Below are positions 35,350 through 43,810 of a stretch of DNA of 64,000 nucleotides, one piece after another. The translations under genes were made by a program, and so were the position numbers. Under the pieces are notes generated by a model. That model made no database searches, was not told the DNA's origin, and saw only the letters and a program-made list of their open reading frames with translations. The stretch's first letter is position 1. Every line of letters begins with the position of its first letter. Location: the NCBI RefSeq assembly GCF_000294775.2, contig NZ_CP015506.1, positions 2,331,501 to 2,395,500 of the forward strand, written 5' to 3'. The stretch is from Cytobacillus oceanisediminis 2691 (lineage in GTDB: Bacteria; Bacillota; Bacilli; Bacillales; Cytobacillaceae).

Positions 35350-36121
35350 AAGCTATGAAGCTATTGAAGTTTCACAGCATGGAAAGCTTGGCTTAATTGC
35401 TTTAAACCGCCCAAAAGTCTTAAATGCAATCAACCGCTCAATGATTTCAGAGATTCTGGATGCGATGGAAGGGTTTGAGGCTGACAGCAACATTAAGGCT
35501 ATCGTATTATGCGGCAATGGCAGAGCATTTGCTGCCGGAGCAGATATTGATGAGATGGCAAACGACCAGACAATAGATTTTGAGCTTCGCAATCAATTTA
35601 AAGATTGGGATCGCCTTGCCATGATCAAGAAACCGATTATAGGGGCGGTTCATGGTTTTGCCCTTGGCGGGGGCTTTGAGCTTGCTTTATGCTGTGATTT
35701 GCTTTTTGCCGCTGATAATGCGGAATTTGGCTTTCCTGAGGTAAACCTGGGAGTAATGCCTGGCGCAGGCGGCACACAGAGGCTTACTAAGCTTGTTGGG
35801 AAAACGAAAGCAATGGAATGGCTTTTTACCGGCAAAAGAATCACGGCCAAAGAAGCGCTTCAACATGGCATCGTCAACCAGCTTATATCAGAAGAGCTTC
35901 TTTTGGAAGAAACGATAAAAGCGGCTGAACAAATTTCCAATCAGGCGCCAATTGCGATACGCCTCATAAAGGAAGCAGTCCTTAAGGCAGTTGATACATC
36001 ATTAAATGAGGGAATGGAATTCGAACGGAAGAATTTTTATTTATTATTCTCGACAGAAGATCAAAAAGAAGGAATGAATGCCTTTATTGAAAAACGCAAG
36101 CCGCAATTTAAAGGGAAGTAG
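35342..36121 (+). CDS. paaF: Enoyl-CoA hydratase of the phenylacetate pathway
   Basis: 259 residues from ATG 35342. Crotonase fold with oxyanion-hole motif GRAFAAGADIDEM and both catalytic glutamates of true hydratases, in GGGFELALCCD and FPEVNLGVMPGAGGTQRL. PaaF hydrates 2,3-dehydroadipyl-CoA to 3-hydroxyadipyl-CoA after ring opening. The gene overlaps the EthD gene and precedes paaG by 18 bases. Confidence 0.9.
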   Translation: MSKSYEAIEVSQHGKLGLIALNRPKVLNAINRSMISEILDAMEGFEADSNIKAIVLCGNGRAFAAGADIDEMANDQTIDFELRNQFKDWDRLAMIKKPIIGAVHGFALGGGFELALCCDLLFAADNAEFGFPEVNLGVMPGAGGTQRLTKLVGKTKAMEWLFTGKRITAKEALQHGIVNQLISEELLLEETIKAAEQISNQAPIAIRLIKEAVLKAVDTSLNEGMEFERKNFYLLFSTEDQKEGMNAFIEKRKPQFKGK

Positions 36122-36139
36122 AGGAGGTGTACATAGCAA

Positions 36140-36913
36140 ATGTTTGAAACGGTGAAATATGAGGTCGCAAAGGGTGTTGCTTGGATTTCATTAAACCGCC
36201 CGGATAAACTGAATGCATTCACAGAACAGCTTAATAAAGAGGTTCAGCAGTCCATAAAACAGGCAAGCCGGGATAAAGAAGTCAGATGTCTTGTTATCAC
36301 AGGCGAAGGACGTGCATTTTGCTCTGGCCAGGACCTTCAGGGAGTAAATGAGGATATGGATCACGGCGAGGTACTCCGCCGATTCTATAATCCAATGGTA
36401 TTGGAGCTTCATAAATGTAAGAAGCCGGTTATCGCAGCGGTCAATGGGGTGGCAGCAGGTGCAGGCATGAGTCTCGCATTAGCATGCGATTTCAGGCTTC
36501 TATCTGATAAAGCCAGTTTTTTAGAAGCTTTTGTCCATGTCGGGCTGGTGCCTGATGCCGGGAATCTCTACTTTCTTCCAAAGCTGATCGGTCATGCGAA
36601 AGCCATGGAGCTTGCAGTGCTCGGTGAAAAGGTTAATGCTCAGGAAGCCAAAGAGCTTGGCCTGGCTACTAAGGTAATTCCTATGGAGAAATGGCAGGAT
36701 GAAATAACTGCTTTTGCAGAAAGGCTTGCCAGCATGCCGACAGCGGCCATTGCGATAATAAAGAAAAACCTGAAAGCGAGCTGGGAATCCACTTTAGAAG
36801 AATGTTTGGAGAGAGACGCACAGGGACAGCGGCTGGCTGGCCTTACTCTTGACCATAAAGAGGGTGTTGCCGCATTTATGCAAAAGCGAAAGCCTGTGTT
36901 TCAAGGGAAATAG
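36140..36913 (+). CDS. paaG: 1,2-epoxyphenylacetyl-CoA isomerase
   Basis: 257 residues, crotonase fold. Oxyanion motif GRAFCSGQDLQG; the hydratase glutamates are absent, and the catalytic Asp typical of PaaG lies in VHVGLVPDAGNLYFLPKL. PaaG converts the ring epoxide to the oxepin-CoA and later shifts a double bond in the beta-oxidation part. SD GAGGAGGTG. Confidence 0.92.
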   Translation: MFETVKYEVAKGVAWISLNRPDKLNAFTEQLNKEVQQSIKQASRDKEVRCLVITGEGRAFCSGQDLQGVNEDMDHGEVLRRFYNPMVLELHKCKKPVIAAVNGVAAGAGMSLALACDFRLLSDKASFLEAFVHVGLVPDAGNLYFLPKLIGHAKAMELAVLGEKVNAQEAKELGLATKVIPMEKWQDEITAFAERLASMPTAAIAIIKKNLKASWESTLEECLERDAQGQRLAGLTLDHKEGVAAFMQKRKPVFQGK

Positions 36914-36970
36914 ACTTTGCTGGATTAAATTAGAATCCTATTAAAATATTTGCCCGTTTTATGTTCTTCT

Positions 36971-37005
36971 TGCGAGCATCTCGTTTCGGGTGCTCGCATT
37001 TTTAT
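36971..37005 (+). terminator. Intra-operon terminator-like hairpin between paaG and paaH
   Basis: TGCGAGCA / TGCTCGCA with a 12-base loop followed by TTTTTAT. It could reduce readthrough into paaHJ; no promoter is evident after it. Confidence 0.6.
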
Positions 37006-37027
37006 AAACTGAAAGGGGGATTACACC

Positions 37028-37894
37028 ATGAAAAATATAGTCGTAATCGGTTCAGGCGTGATGGGGCGGGGGATTGCGTACGTCAGTGCAATCGGAGGAT
37101 TTTACACCACTCTTGTAGATATCAGCCGGGAACAATTGACCCGTGCGGAAAGAGAGATTGATAGCATCTTTGAAAAAGGACTCGCCAGGAATAAAATAAC
37201 AGCCGCTGATATGGAAGCAGGCAAAAATCGTCTTACCTATTCTGTAAGTCTTGCTCAGCATGTAAGTGCAGCTGATCTTGTTATTGAGGCAGTCCCTGAA
37301 GTGATGGATATTAAGAAAAATATTTTTGAGGTGATTGACCAGCACGCACCTGAGCACTGCTGTTTTGCAACAAACACCTCTACCATGAGTCCAACCGAGA
37401 TTGGATCATTTACAAAACGTCCGGACAAAGTGATTGCCATGCATTTCTTTAATCCCGTCCAAAAAATGCCGCTTGTTGAAATTATTAAAGGGCTTGAAAC
37501 CAGCGAAGAAACAGCACAGTCAATTAAACGTGCTGCTGAGCAAATGGGGAAAGAAACAGTAGTTATTAATGAGTTTCCAGGATTTGTAACGAGCAGAATC
37601 AGTGCGCTCGTTGGTAATGAGGCATTTTATATGCTGCAGGAAGGTCTCGGCACACCTGAAGAAATTGATAAGGCAATTAAGCTTGGGCTGAATTATCCAA
37701 TGGGGCCATTCGAGCTTGGCGATCTTGTCGGCCTCGATACACGCCTGAATAATTTAAAATACCTTCACAGTAAGCTGGGAGAAAAATACCGGCCGGCACC
37801 GCTCCTTGAACAATATGTAAAAGCTGGAAGGCTTGGACGCAAGTCGGGCAGGGGTGTTTTTGATTACACTGCCAGAGAGGGAGTTAAGCAATGA
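37028..37894 (+). CDS. paaH: 3-hydroxyacyl-CoA dehydrogenase of the phenylacetate pathway
   Basis: 288 residues. NAD-binding motif VVIGSGVMGRGIAYVSA (about 4-20), catalytic His in MHFFNPVQKMPLVEI and the Asn in the C-terminal domain (EFPGFVTSRI). Length matches short 3-hydroxybutyryl-CoA dehydrogenases. Here it should oxidise 3-hydroxyadipyl-CoA to 3-oxoadipyl-CoA. Its stop overlaps the paaJ start (ATGA). Confidence 0.9.
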   Translation: MKNIVVIGSGVMGRGIAYVSAIGGFYTTLVDISREQLTRAEREIDSIFEKGLARNKITAADMEAGKNRLTYSVSLAQHVSAADLVIEAVPEVMDIKKNIFEVIDQHAPEHCCFATNTSTMSPTEIGSFTKRPDKVIAMHFFNPVQKMPLVEIIKGLETSEETAQSIKRAAEQMGKETVVINEFPGFVTSRISALVGNEAFYMLQEGLGTPEEIDKAIKLGLNYPMGPFELGDLVGLDTRLNNLKYLHSKLGEKYRPAPLLEQYVKAGRLGRKSGRGVFDYTAREGVKQ

Positions 37895-39087
37895 GAAAAG
37901 CAGTAATTGTGGATGCTGTCAGGACTCCGATCGGAAGATATAAAGGCGGGTTAAAGGATATTCGTCCGGATGATTTGGGAGCTATCGTCATTAGGGCTCT
38001 GCTGGATAGAAATCCGATGGTGAATCCTGCAGAAATTGAAGAGGTCATACTGGGAAATGCCAATCAGGCAGGAGAAGATAATCGCAATGTAGCCAGGATG
38101 GCAGCTTTGCTTGCCGGTTTGCCTGTCGAAGTGGCTGCTTCAACTGTTAACCGGCTTTGCGGGTCTGGTTTAGATGCTGTTAATTATGCTGCACGGGCCA
38201 TTTTAGCCGGAGAAGGAGATATTTTTATTGCAGGCGGTACGGAAAGCATGACACGTGCCCCATTTGTCATGGCAAAACCAAGCAGCGAGTTTCCAAGAGG
38301 GAATATGGAGATGTATGACACTACCATCGGGTGGCGATTTACAAATAGCAGGCTTGAGAAAATGTACGGTGCTGAAAGCATGCCCAAGACAGCAGAAAAT
38401 GTTGCAGAAAAGTATGGCATATCGCGTGAAGAGCAGGATCTGTTTGCTTTAGAAAGCCAGAAGAGAGCAAAATCAGCTATTGAAAAAGGCAAATTCGACG
38501 ATGAAATCATTCCTGTTACATACATGGATAAAAAAGGGGATGAAATAACGATTTCATGTGATGAGCATCCCCGTCCGGAAACTACTTTTGATAAGCTCTC
38601 AAGCTTAAAACCCATTTTTCAGGGGGGAACTGTAACAGCAGGCAATGCTTCAGGTATTAACGACGGTGCATCTGTATTGCTGCTGATGTCAGAGGAAAAA
38701 GCGAGTGAACTTGGATTACAGCCCCTTGGAACTTATATTGTTTCCGCAACAGCAGGGCTTGAGCCTTCGATTATGGGGGCAGGTCCTGTTTATTCCACTC
38801 AGAAAGCCTTGAAGAGGGCTGGTCTTACGATGAATGATATAGACTTAACCGAATTAAATGAAGCTTTTGCTTCACAATCCCTTGCCTGCATTAAAGAACT
38901 TGGCGCCGATTCGGAGCGGGTAAATGTAAATGGCGGAGCGATTGCATTTGGCCACCCGCTTGGGGCGAGCGGTGCCCGTATTCTGACAACTTTATTGCAT
39001 GAAATGAAGCGCAGGAATTCAAAATACGGCCTGGCAACGATGTGTGTGGGAGTTGGGCAGGGGATTTCTACAATCGTCGAGCGATGA
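37891..39087 (+). CDS. paaJ: 3-oxoadipyl-CoA thiolase
   Basis: 398 residues. Thiolase motifs: acylated Cys in [17 protein letters not shown] (about residue 88), [16 protein letters not shown] with the His, and the second Cys in [11 protein letters not shown]. It splits 3-oxoadipyl-CoA (and the dehydro form) into acetyl-CoA and succinyl-CoA. Last gene of the main paa transcript; a weak hairpin follows at about 39090. Confidence 0.92.
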   Translation: MRKAVIVDAVRTPIGRYKGGLKDIRPDDLGAIVIRALLDRNPMVNPAEIEEVILGNANQAGEDNRNVARMAALLAGLPVEVAASTVNRLCGSGLDAVNYAARAILAGEGDIFIAGGTESMTRAPFVMAKPSSEFPRGNMEMYDTTIGWRFTNSRLEKMYGAESMPKTAENVAEKYGISREEQDLFALESQKRAKSAIEKGKFDDEIIPVTYMDKKGDEITISCDEHPRPETTFDKLSSLKPIFQGGTVTAGNASGINDGASVLLLMSEEKASELGLQPLGTYIVSATAGLEPSIMGAGPVYSTQKALKRAGLTMNDIDLTELNEAFASQSLACIKELGADSERVNVNGGAIAFGHPLGASGARILTTLLHEMKRRNSKYGLATMCVGVGQGISTIVER

Positions 39088-39189
39088 CCATAGAGACTTT
39101 TTACTCTACGGTTTTTATGGTTTATAAAGACTTGGGCGGTATAGAATGAAGGCAGAGGCAGTCAAATTATTTAGTATGCCGAAAAAGTA

Positions 39190-39244
39190 TTGTTCAAAAC
39201 TATCTAATTTTAGTACAATTGTATATAACGAATTTTTTCCGTTC
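39190..39244 (+). promoter_or_regulatory. paaX promoter with TAACG-N9-CGTTC operator (site D)
   Basis: TTGTTC (39190-39195), 18 bases, TACAAT (39214-39219). TAACGAATTTTTTCCGTTC at 39226-39244 starts 6 bases after the -10, covering the likely transcription start. This position suits autoregulation. Confidence 0.55.
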
Positions 39245-39276
39245 AACCCACATGATGAAATGAGGATGAATGCAAG

Positions 39277-40152
39277 TTGAATACAAGGTCAATGATTTTC
39301 ACACTTTATGGCGATTATATTTCACATTATGGAAGCAACATTTGGATTGGCAGCCTTATCAAGCTTTTAAGCGAATTTGGGCATAATGATCAGTCTGTCA
39401 GAGCTGCTATTTCAAGAATGAATAAGCAGGGATGGGTAAGTGCAGAAAAGATCGGCAATAAAAGCTATTATTCCTTAACGCCAAGAGGGCAGAAAAGGAT
39501 TGAGGAAGCGGCTAAGCGTATCTTTAAATTAAAGCCTGAAGAGTGGGATGGCAAGTGGCGAATGCTTATGTATACCATCCCGGAAGAAATCCGCAATGTG
39601 CGTGATGAATTGCGGAAGGAACTAGTTTGGAGCGGTTTTGGCTCCATGTCCAGCAGCTGCTGGATCTCAGCTAATAATCTTGAGAAACAAGTATTTGATT
39701 TGATTGAGAAATATGAAATTGCCGACTATGTTGATTTCTTTATTGCCAGGTATGCAGGTCCGCATAAGAATATCGAAATTGTTGAAAAAAGCTGGAACCT
39801 GACAGAAATCAATGAAAGATACCAGGAGTTTATTTCGGAATACAGCCAGAAATATATCATTGATAAAAATAAAATCCAGAAGGGGAATATGACTGATGCA
39901 GAATGTTTTGTGGAAAGAACAAAGCTTGTGCATGAATACCGGAAATTCCTTTTTGTGGATCCGGGGCTTCCCGAAGAACTTCTTCCTGATAAATGGCTGG
40001 GCGGTCATGCTGCTGCTTTATTCAGTGAATATTATAAAGAACTGGCAGAACCGGCATCAAGGTTTTTTGAAAGTGTTTTTAAGGAAGGAAATGAACTTAA
40101 AAACAGGGATGCTGATTATGACGCATTAAATCATCCCTATATGGTTGAGTGA
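39277..40152 (+). CDS. paaX: PaaX-family transcriptional repressor
   Basis: 291 residues from TTG 39277. N-terminal winged helix (SLIKLLSEFGHNDQSVRAAISRMNKQGWVSAEKIGNKSYYSLTPRG), a central ferredoxin-like region (GKWRMLMYTIPEEIRNVRDELRKELVWSGFGSMS) and the PaaX C-terminal domain. In E. coli PaaX represses paa genes and is released by phenylacetyl-CoA. It has its own promoter containing the island's shared operator, which makes it the best candidate for the factor binding all five sites. Confidence 0.9.
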   Translation: MNTRSMIFTLYGDYISHYGSNIWIGSLIKLLSEFGHNDQSVRAAISRMNKQGWVSAEKIGNKSYYSLTPRGQKRIEEAAKRIFKLKPEEWDGKWRMLMYTIPEEIRNVRDELRKELVWSGFGSMSSSCWISANNLEKQVFDLIEKYEIADYVDFFIARYAGPHKNIEIVEKSWNLTEINERYQEFISEYSQKYIIDKNKIQKGNMTDAECFVERTKLVHEYRKFLFVDPGLPEELLPDKWLGGHAAALFSEYYKELAEPASRFFESVFKEGNELKNRDADYDALNHPYMVE

Positions 40153-40153
40153 G

Positions 40154-40190
40154 AAAGAGCCATCTTGCAGGCAGGATGGCTCTTTCATTT
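40154..40190 (+). terminator. Terminator of paaX
   Basis: AAAGAGCCATC / GATGGCTCTTT-type stem with a TTT end. Confidence 0.75.
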
Positions 40191-40282
40191 ATACAATCAT
40201 AGGATTAATGAATAAATGCATCTTACCAAAACAATATTAAATGTATGATGGTATTTAAAAATAAGCCTCATAAGGTGATTTA

Positions 40283-40765
40283 ATGATTCTGCCTGCGACA
40301 ATTGTAATTGCATTTTATACACTAAGTTTCTTTTTCTTTATAGAAAAAAAGCTTTCCTTTTTGCAAAACTCTCTGGTTCTTATGCTAATTTCAATTGCAG
40401 CCCGAAATTACACAACCATACTTGCTCTTCAATTAAAGTGGATTCATATTACAGAAGATTCTATTTTATTTATTGTATTCTTGATTCATCGTGAAATTAT
40501 TGGCCCCATTCTAGTTCTTATGTTTATAAATATTTATTGGAAAACTCCATCTGGTGTAAAAAGGATAACTGTCTTCGCCTTATTCTTAATCTGTCTTCTT
40601 GGTATGGATCTTTTCAGCAGCACTTCTGGAGTAATTACATATTTAAACTGGAATTTACTCAAAGCTGGCATAGGTAATACTGCTTTCTTGATTGCCGGCC
40701 TCGGATTATCCAAGGTGTTAATGTATCTAATGCAGGAGTCTACTAATTATGGTAAAGGTTTATGA
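40283..40765 (+). CDS. Four- to five-helix membrane protein of unknown function
   Basis: 160 residues, almost all membrane: helices near 2-22, 27-50, 60-82, 92-112 and 125-150. Start ATG 40283 behind AAGGTGA. It overlaps the next membrane protein by 17 bases in another frame. I do not recognise a family. It interrupts the aromatic island between paaX and the flavin oxidoreductase. Confidence 0.6.
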   Translation: MILPATIVIAFYTLSFFFFIEKKLSFLQNSLVLMLISIAARNYTTILALQLKWIHITEDSILFIVFLIHREIIGPILVLMFINIYWKTPSGVKRITVFALFLICLLGMDLFSSTSGVITYLNWNLLKAGIGNTAFLIAGLGLSKVLMYLMQESTNYGKGL

Positions 40766-41249
40766 AAGAGCTTTTGACGCAAATGAATGGTTTGTATTGG
40801 CCAATTTACTGGTATCGCTAATTCTTATATGGAAACTGCCTAAAAAATTTTCTGGCTTGGAAACGGCAGTACATATCACCATAGGCATATTTATCGGGAT
40901 GTTCTTCGATCACACCATAAGTGTCGGGGCGTGGGATTATTATGATGTCAATGATACATCAAAATATCAATTCATTGATTTTTTAAGCTATATTATGTAC
41001 GGGCCATACAGTTACTTTTTCATTTATTTATATGTGAAATTAAATCTAAAGGGATATATGAATATCCTGTATGTCACACTCTGGTCTATTTTGGCTGTAG
41101 TGATTGAATGGTTCTCTGTTAAGCTCGGCATATTTCATTATGAAAAGGGCTATCAGATGGCCTGGTCTTTCCCTATATATGCATTTGTTCAGACCCTGCA
41201 AATAATGTTTTATAAAATTTCGCTGAAAATGGAAAAGGGGAATGAATAG
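40749..41249 (+). CDS. Five-helix membrane protein, CBO0543-like
   Basis: 166 residues with about five hydrophobic segments and conserved-looking polar motifs (GMFFDHTISVGAWDYYDVNDTS, YGPYSYFFIYLYVK, EWFSVKLGIFHYEKGY). These resemble the CBO0543 family of Firmicute membrane proteins, which lack a known function. Start ATG 40749 lies inside the end of the preceding gene, implying coupled translation. No obvious terminator follows. Confidence 0.6.
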   Translation: MVKVYERAFDANEWFVLANLLVSLILIWKLPKKFSGLETAVHITIGIFIGMFFDHTISVGAWDYYDVNDTSKYQFIDFLSYIMYGPYSYFFIYLYVKLNLKGYMNILYVTLWSILAVVIEWFSVKLGIFHYEKGYQMAWSFPIYAFVQTLQIMFYKISLKMEKGNE

Positions 41250-41340
41250 AGGCCTGTCTGCAAAACGGCGATGTGAATGAAAGGGTATTTTACCTGAGGC
41301 ATTGACTGCATCCTTCATTGTTAAGTATATGTGCTCCTAA

Positions 41341-41382
41341 TTGTCAAACTATTAAAATTAGTATAACATTATTTTAACGAAG
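41341..41382 (+). promoter_or_regulatory. Promoter of the flavin oxidoreductase with operator site B
   Basis: TTGTCA (41341-41346), 17 bases, TAACAT (41364-41369). TAACATTATTTTAACGAAG at 41364-41382 matches site A at TAAC and at the ten-base run TATTTTAACG with the same spacing, but its right half is degenerate. It overlaps the -10 and abuts the AAGGAGG ribosome site. Confidence 0.45.
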
Positions 41383-41393
41383 GAGGAATTTGA

Positions 41394-42344
41394 TTGAATA
41401 TATTAACGGACATTTTAAATATTAAATATCCAATTATTCAGGGCGGCATGGGGAATATCAGCAATGCCATTTTAACAGCGGCAGTCTCGGAAGCTGGAGG
41501 GCTGGGCACCATCGGAGCAGGAACAATGCCTCCTGAGGATGTTGAGAAGATAATTGAGGAAACAAGAAGTTTAACAAATAAGCCATTTGCAGTTAATGTA
41601 GCATTAAGTGTCTCCCCTTATGTAAAGGAAATCCTTTCCCTTGTAATTAAACATAAGATTCCAGCCGTATCCCTTTCGGCGGGAAACCCGACTCCTTTTA
41701 TCCCTAAGCTGCATGAAAAAGGTGTGAAAGTTATAACTGTAGCTGCTTCAGTAAGACAGGCGCTGAAAGCAGAGACAGCCGGTGCGGATATTATTGCTGC
41801 TGAAGGGTATGAGGCAGCAGGAATCAATAGTTCTCTTGAAACCACTACACTCGTATTAATCCCTCAAATTACAGGAGTGGTGTCAGTCCCTGTCGTGGCT
41901 GCCGGGGGTATCGGTGATGGCAAAGGGCTTGCTGCCATGCTTGCCCTGGGGGCAAGCGGTGTGCAAATGGGCACTAGATTCATAGCAACCAAGGAAGCAC
42001 CATTCCACCCGCAATATAAACAGAAAATTATTGAAGCATCCGATCATGAAACCCTTATAGTGGGGCGTTCAGTTGGAAGAATAAGAAGAGTGCTTTCCAC
42101 CGGGTATGCCAATAAATTGCTGGATTACGAAAAACAGGGCATCAGTCTTGATGAGTTTAATAAACTTACTTCAGAAGACTATCATAAAATTGGAGCAATA
42201 AATGGAAACGGTGATGAAGGGTTTATGAACAGCGGGCAGATAGCTGGCCTGATTGCTGATCTTCCAAGCGTAAAGGAGCTTTTGGATAATATGATAGAGG
42301 ATGCTAAACTTCAGCTTCATAAGGCTAAAAAGCTATTAAACTAG
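41394..42344 (+). CDS. NAD(P)H-dependent flavin oxidoreductase / nitronate monooxygenase family
   Basis: 316 residues from TTG 41394 behind AAGGAGG. FMN-binding TIM barrel of the NMO/FabK (YrpB) family: PIIQGGMGNIS at the N-terminus, AEGYEAAG (about 135) and VVAAGGIGDGKGLAAMLALGASGVQMGTRF phosphate-binding motif. Members oxidise alkyl nitronates or reduce enoyl-thioesters. Adjacency to paa genes and the shared operator suggest it acts on a CoA-ester or detoxifies a by-product here; which one is not decidable. A terminator follows. Confidence 0.8.
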   Translation: MNILTDILNIKYPIIQGGMGNISNAILTAAVSEAGGLGTIGAGTMPPEDVEKIIEETRSLTNKPFAVNVALSVSPYVKEILSLVIKHKIPAVSLSAGNPTPFIPKLHEKGVKVITVAASVRQALKAETAGADIIAAEGYEAAGINSSLETTTLVLIPQITGVVSVPVVAAGGIGDGKGLAAMLALGASGVQMGTRFIATKEAPFHPQYKQKIIEASDHETLIVGRSVGRIRRVLSTGYANKLLDYEKQGISLDEFNKLTSEDYHKIGAINGNGDEGFMNSGQIAGLIADLPSVKELLDNMIEDAKLQLHKAKKLLN

Positions 42345-42376
42345 CAAGCAGGCAGTTATATTCCTGCTTGTTTTCT
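42345..42376 (+). terminator. Terminator of the flavin oxidoreductase gene
   Basis: CAAGCAGG / CCTGCTTG stem followed by TTTTC. Confidence 0.75.
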
Positions 42377-42407
42377 TTATGCCATTATAACTTATTAAAA
42401 TATATTA

Positions 42408-42422
42408 AATTTTTAGAATATT
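42408..42422 (+). promoter_or_regulatory. CodY-like box upstream of the ABC importer
   Basis: AATTTTTAGAATATT, 13 of 15 positions of the CodY consensus, ends one base before the -35 of the importer promoter. A CodY-like box also lies upstream of the paaK promoter. Confidence 0.4.
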
Positions 42423-42423
42423 A

Positions 42424-42471
42424 TTGACACTCAAATGCTTAGGGTGATAATATAACGTTGTATTTACGATA
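42424..42471 (+). promoter_or_regulatory. ABC importer promoter with operator site E
   Basis: Perfect TTGACA (42424-42429), 16 bases, GATAAT (42446-42451), then TAACGTTGTATTTACGATA at 42453-42471, a TAACG-N9-CGATA element over the transcription start. Confidence 0.6.
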
Positions 42472-42532
42472 TTGAAAGTAAATATCATATAAATGGTGAA
42501 AACCATTTTGCGTACTGTTTTCCACTTCGAGA

Positions 42533-42546
42533 TGTAAGCGCATACA
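42533..42546 (+). promoter_or_regulatory. CcpA operator (CRE) in the importer leader
   Basis: TGTAAGCGCATACA; with flanks it fits WTGNAARCGNWWWCAWW at every position. It lies about 75 bases downstream of the likely transcription start, a roadblock position. A small hairpin TATCAGC / GCTGATA follows at 42561-42577. Confidence 0.55.
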
Positions 42547-42605
42547 TAGCAGGATTAAACTATCAGCAAGCTGATAGTTAATAAATTTGAATAGGGGGTC
42601 ATATA

Positions 42606-43616
42606 ATGAAAAAATCGTTAAAAGCTCTTTCCTTATTAATGGCTGCAGGAATGCTTGTTTTAAGCGGCTGCGGAGAGGAAAAATCCAGTGGTTCTTCTTC
42701 AGAAGGAGATGAGAAGAAGCAATACACAATTGGCATCACACAATTTGTTGAACATCCATCTTTAGATGCTGCGACAGAGGGATTTAAAAAAGCATTGGAA
42801 GATGAAGGCTTTAAAGAAGGCGATAATGTAAAATTCGATTTCCAAAATGCTCAGGCTGACATGAATAACACGCAGTCGATCGCTAATAATTTTGTCGGCG
42901 ATAAAGTGGATATGATTTTTGCAAATGCTACTCCGAGTGCCGTGAGTGCTCTAAATGCGACGAAGGACATTCCTATCCTTTTCACATCTGTTACAGACCC
43001 TGTTGGAGCCGGCCTTGTTGAATCCTTTGATCAGCCTGGAGACAATATTACAGGTACTACAGATAACCACCCGGAAGGAACTTCAAAAACAATTGATTTT
43101 ATGATTGATGAAGCGGGTGTTAAGAATATTGGCATCATTTACAATTCTGGAGAGCAAAATTCCGAGGTACAGGTTAAGCAGGTAAAAGAACTTGCAGAAC
43201 CAAAAGGAGCAAAAATTGTTGAAGCATCTGTTTCAACCTCTGCTGAAGTTAAGCAGGCGGCCGACTCTCTTGTTGGAAGGGTAGACGCCATATATATCCC
43301 AACAGATAACACGGTTGTGTCTGCGCTTGAATCGGTTATATCTGTCGCTGACAGCAAAAAGATCCCTTTATTTGTGGGTGAACTGGATTCCATGAAACGC
43401 GGGGCTATTGCAGCCAGCGGATTCAACTATTTTGATCTAGGTTATCAGACAGGCAAAATGGCCGCTGAGATCTTAAAAGGAAATAAAAAGCCATCTGAAA
43501 TTCCTGTTGAGCTTCCTGGAAGCCTCAAACTGGTGATCAATAAAAAAGCAGCTGAAGCACAAGGACTGGAAGTAAAAGAAGAATGGGCTGATTTCGCTGA
43601 GTTCCATGAAGAGTAA
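42606..43616 (+). CDS. ABC importer substrate-binding lipoprotein (TrpX-like)
   Basis: 336 residues. Signal peptide with lipobox LSGCG (Cys about 22), then a periplasmic-binding fold of the ABC_sub_bind type: YTIGITQFVEHPSLDAATEGFKKALEDEGF, ANATPSAVSAL, TSVTDPVGAGLV, IYIPTDNTVVSALESV. This family includes TrpX, linked to tryptophan or other aromatic uptake. The island context and shared operator suggest an aromatic ligand such as phenylalanine or tyrosine (inference). SD AGGGGG. The permease follows after a repeat element. Confidence 0.85.
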   Translation: MKKSLKALSLLMAAGMLVLSGCGEEKSSGSSSEGDEKKQYTIGITQFVEHPSLDAATEGFKKALEDEGFKEGDNVKFDFQNAQADMNNTQSIANNFVGDKVDMIFANATPSAVSALNATKDIPILFTSVTDPVGAGLVESFDQPGDNITGTTDNHPEGTSKTIDFMIDEAGVKNIGIIYNSGEQNSEVQVKQVKELAEPKGAKIVEASVSTSAEVKQAADSLVGRVDAIYIPTDNTVVSALESVISVADSKKIPLFVGELDSMKRGAIAASGFNYFDLGYQTGKMAAEILKGNKKPSEIPVELPGSLKLVINKKAAEAQGLEVKEEWADFAEFHEE

Positions 43617-43626
43617 ATGTAAATCT

Positions 43627-43662
43627 GCCGGCTGACAATGCAATATCCAGCCGGCTGCTTTC
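43627..43662 (+). terminator. Hairpin after the substrate-binding gene
   Basis: GCCGGCTG / CAGCCGGC stem with a 13-base loop followed by CTTTCT. It may set a higher level of binding protein than of permease. Confidence 0.55.
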
Positions 43663-43681
43663 TAAGCTATTAGCCAAGAAG

Positions 43682-43764
43682 AAAAGCGGAAGCGCCTTGC
43701 CGATCCTCAACACCTTGAGGGGGGCGGCGCTCCTACTAAAAGCTATCGCTTTTAGTCGAGTGAC
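43682..43764. repeat. Bacillus-type intergenic stem-loop repeat, copy 2
   Basis: Begins AAAAGCGGAAGCGCCTTG, the same end as the element at 30571-30692 on the opposite strand. It contains CCTCAACACCTTGAGG and a hairpin CTAAAAGC / GCTTTTAG at 43735-43755. It is inserted inside the importer operon. Confidence 0.65.
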
Positions 43765-43810
43765 GGCATGTTTTAATTTCTTATTCAATTTATAAAGGGT
43801 GTGATTCTTA

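Noticed and set aside
42424..42605. T-box riboswitch in the importer leader, as expected for some trpXYZ operons
   Set aside because: No T-box sequence (AGGGTGGNACCGCG) is present; the leader holds only the operator, a CRE and small hairpins.
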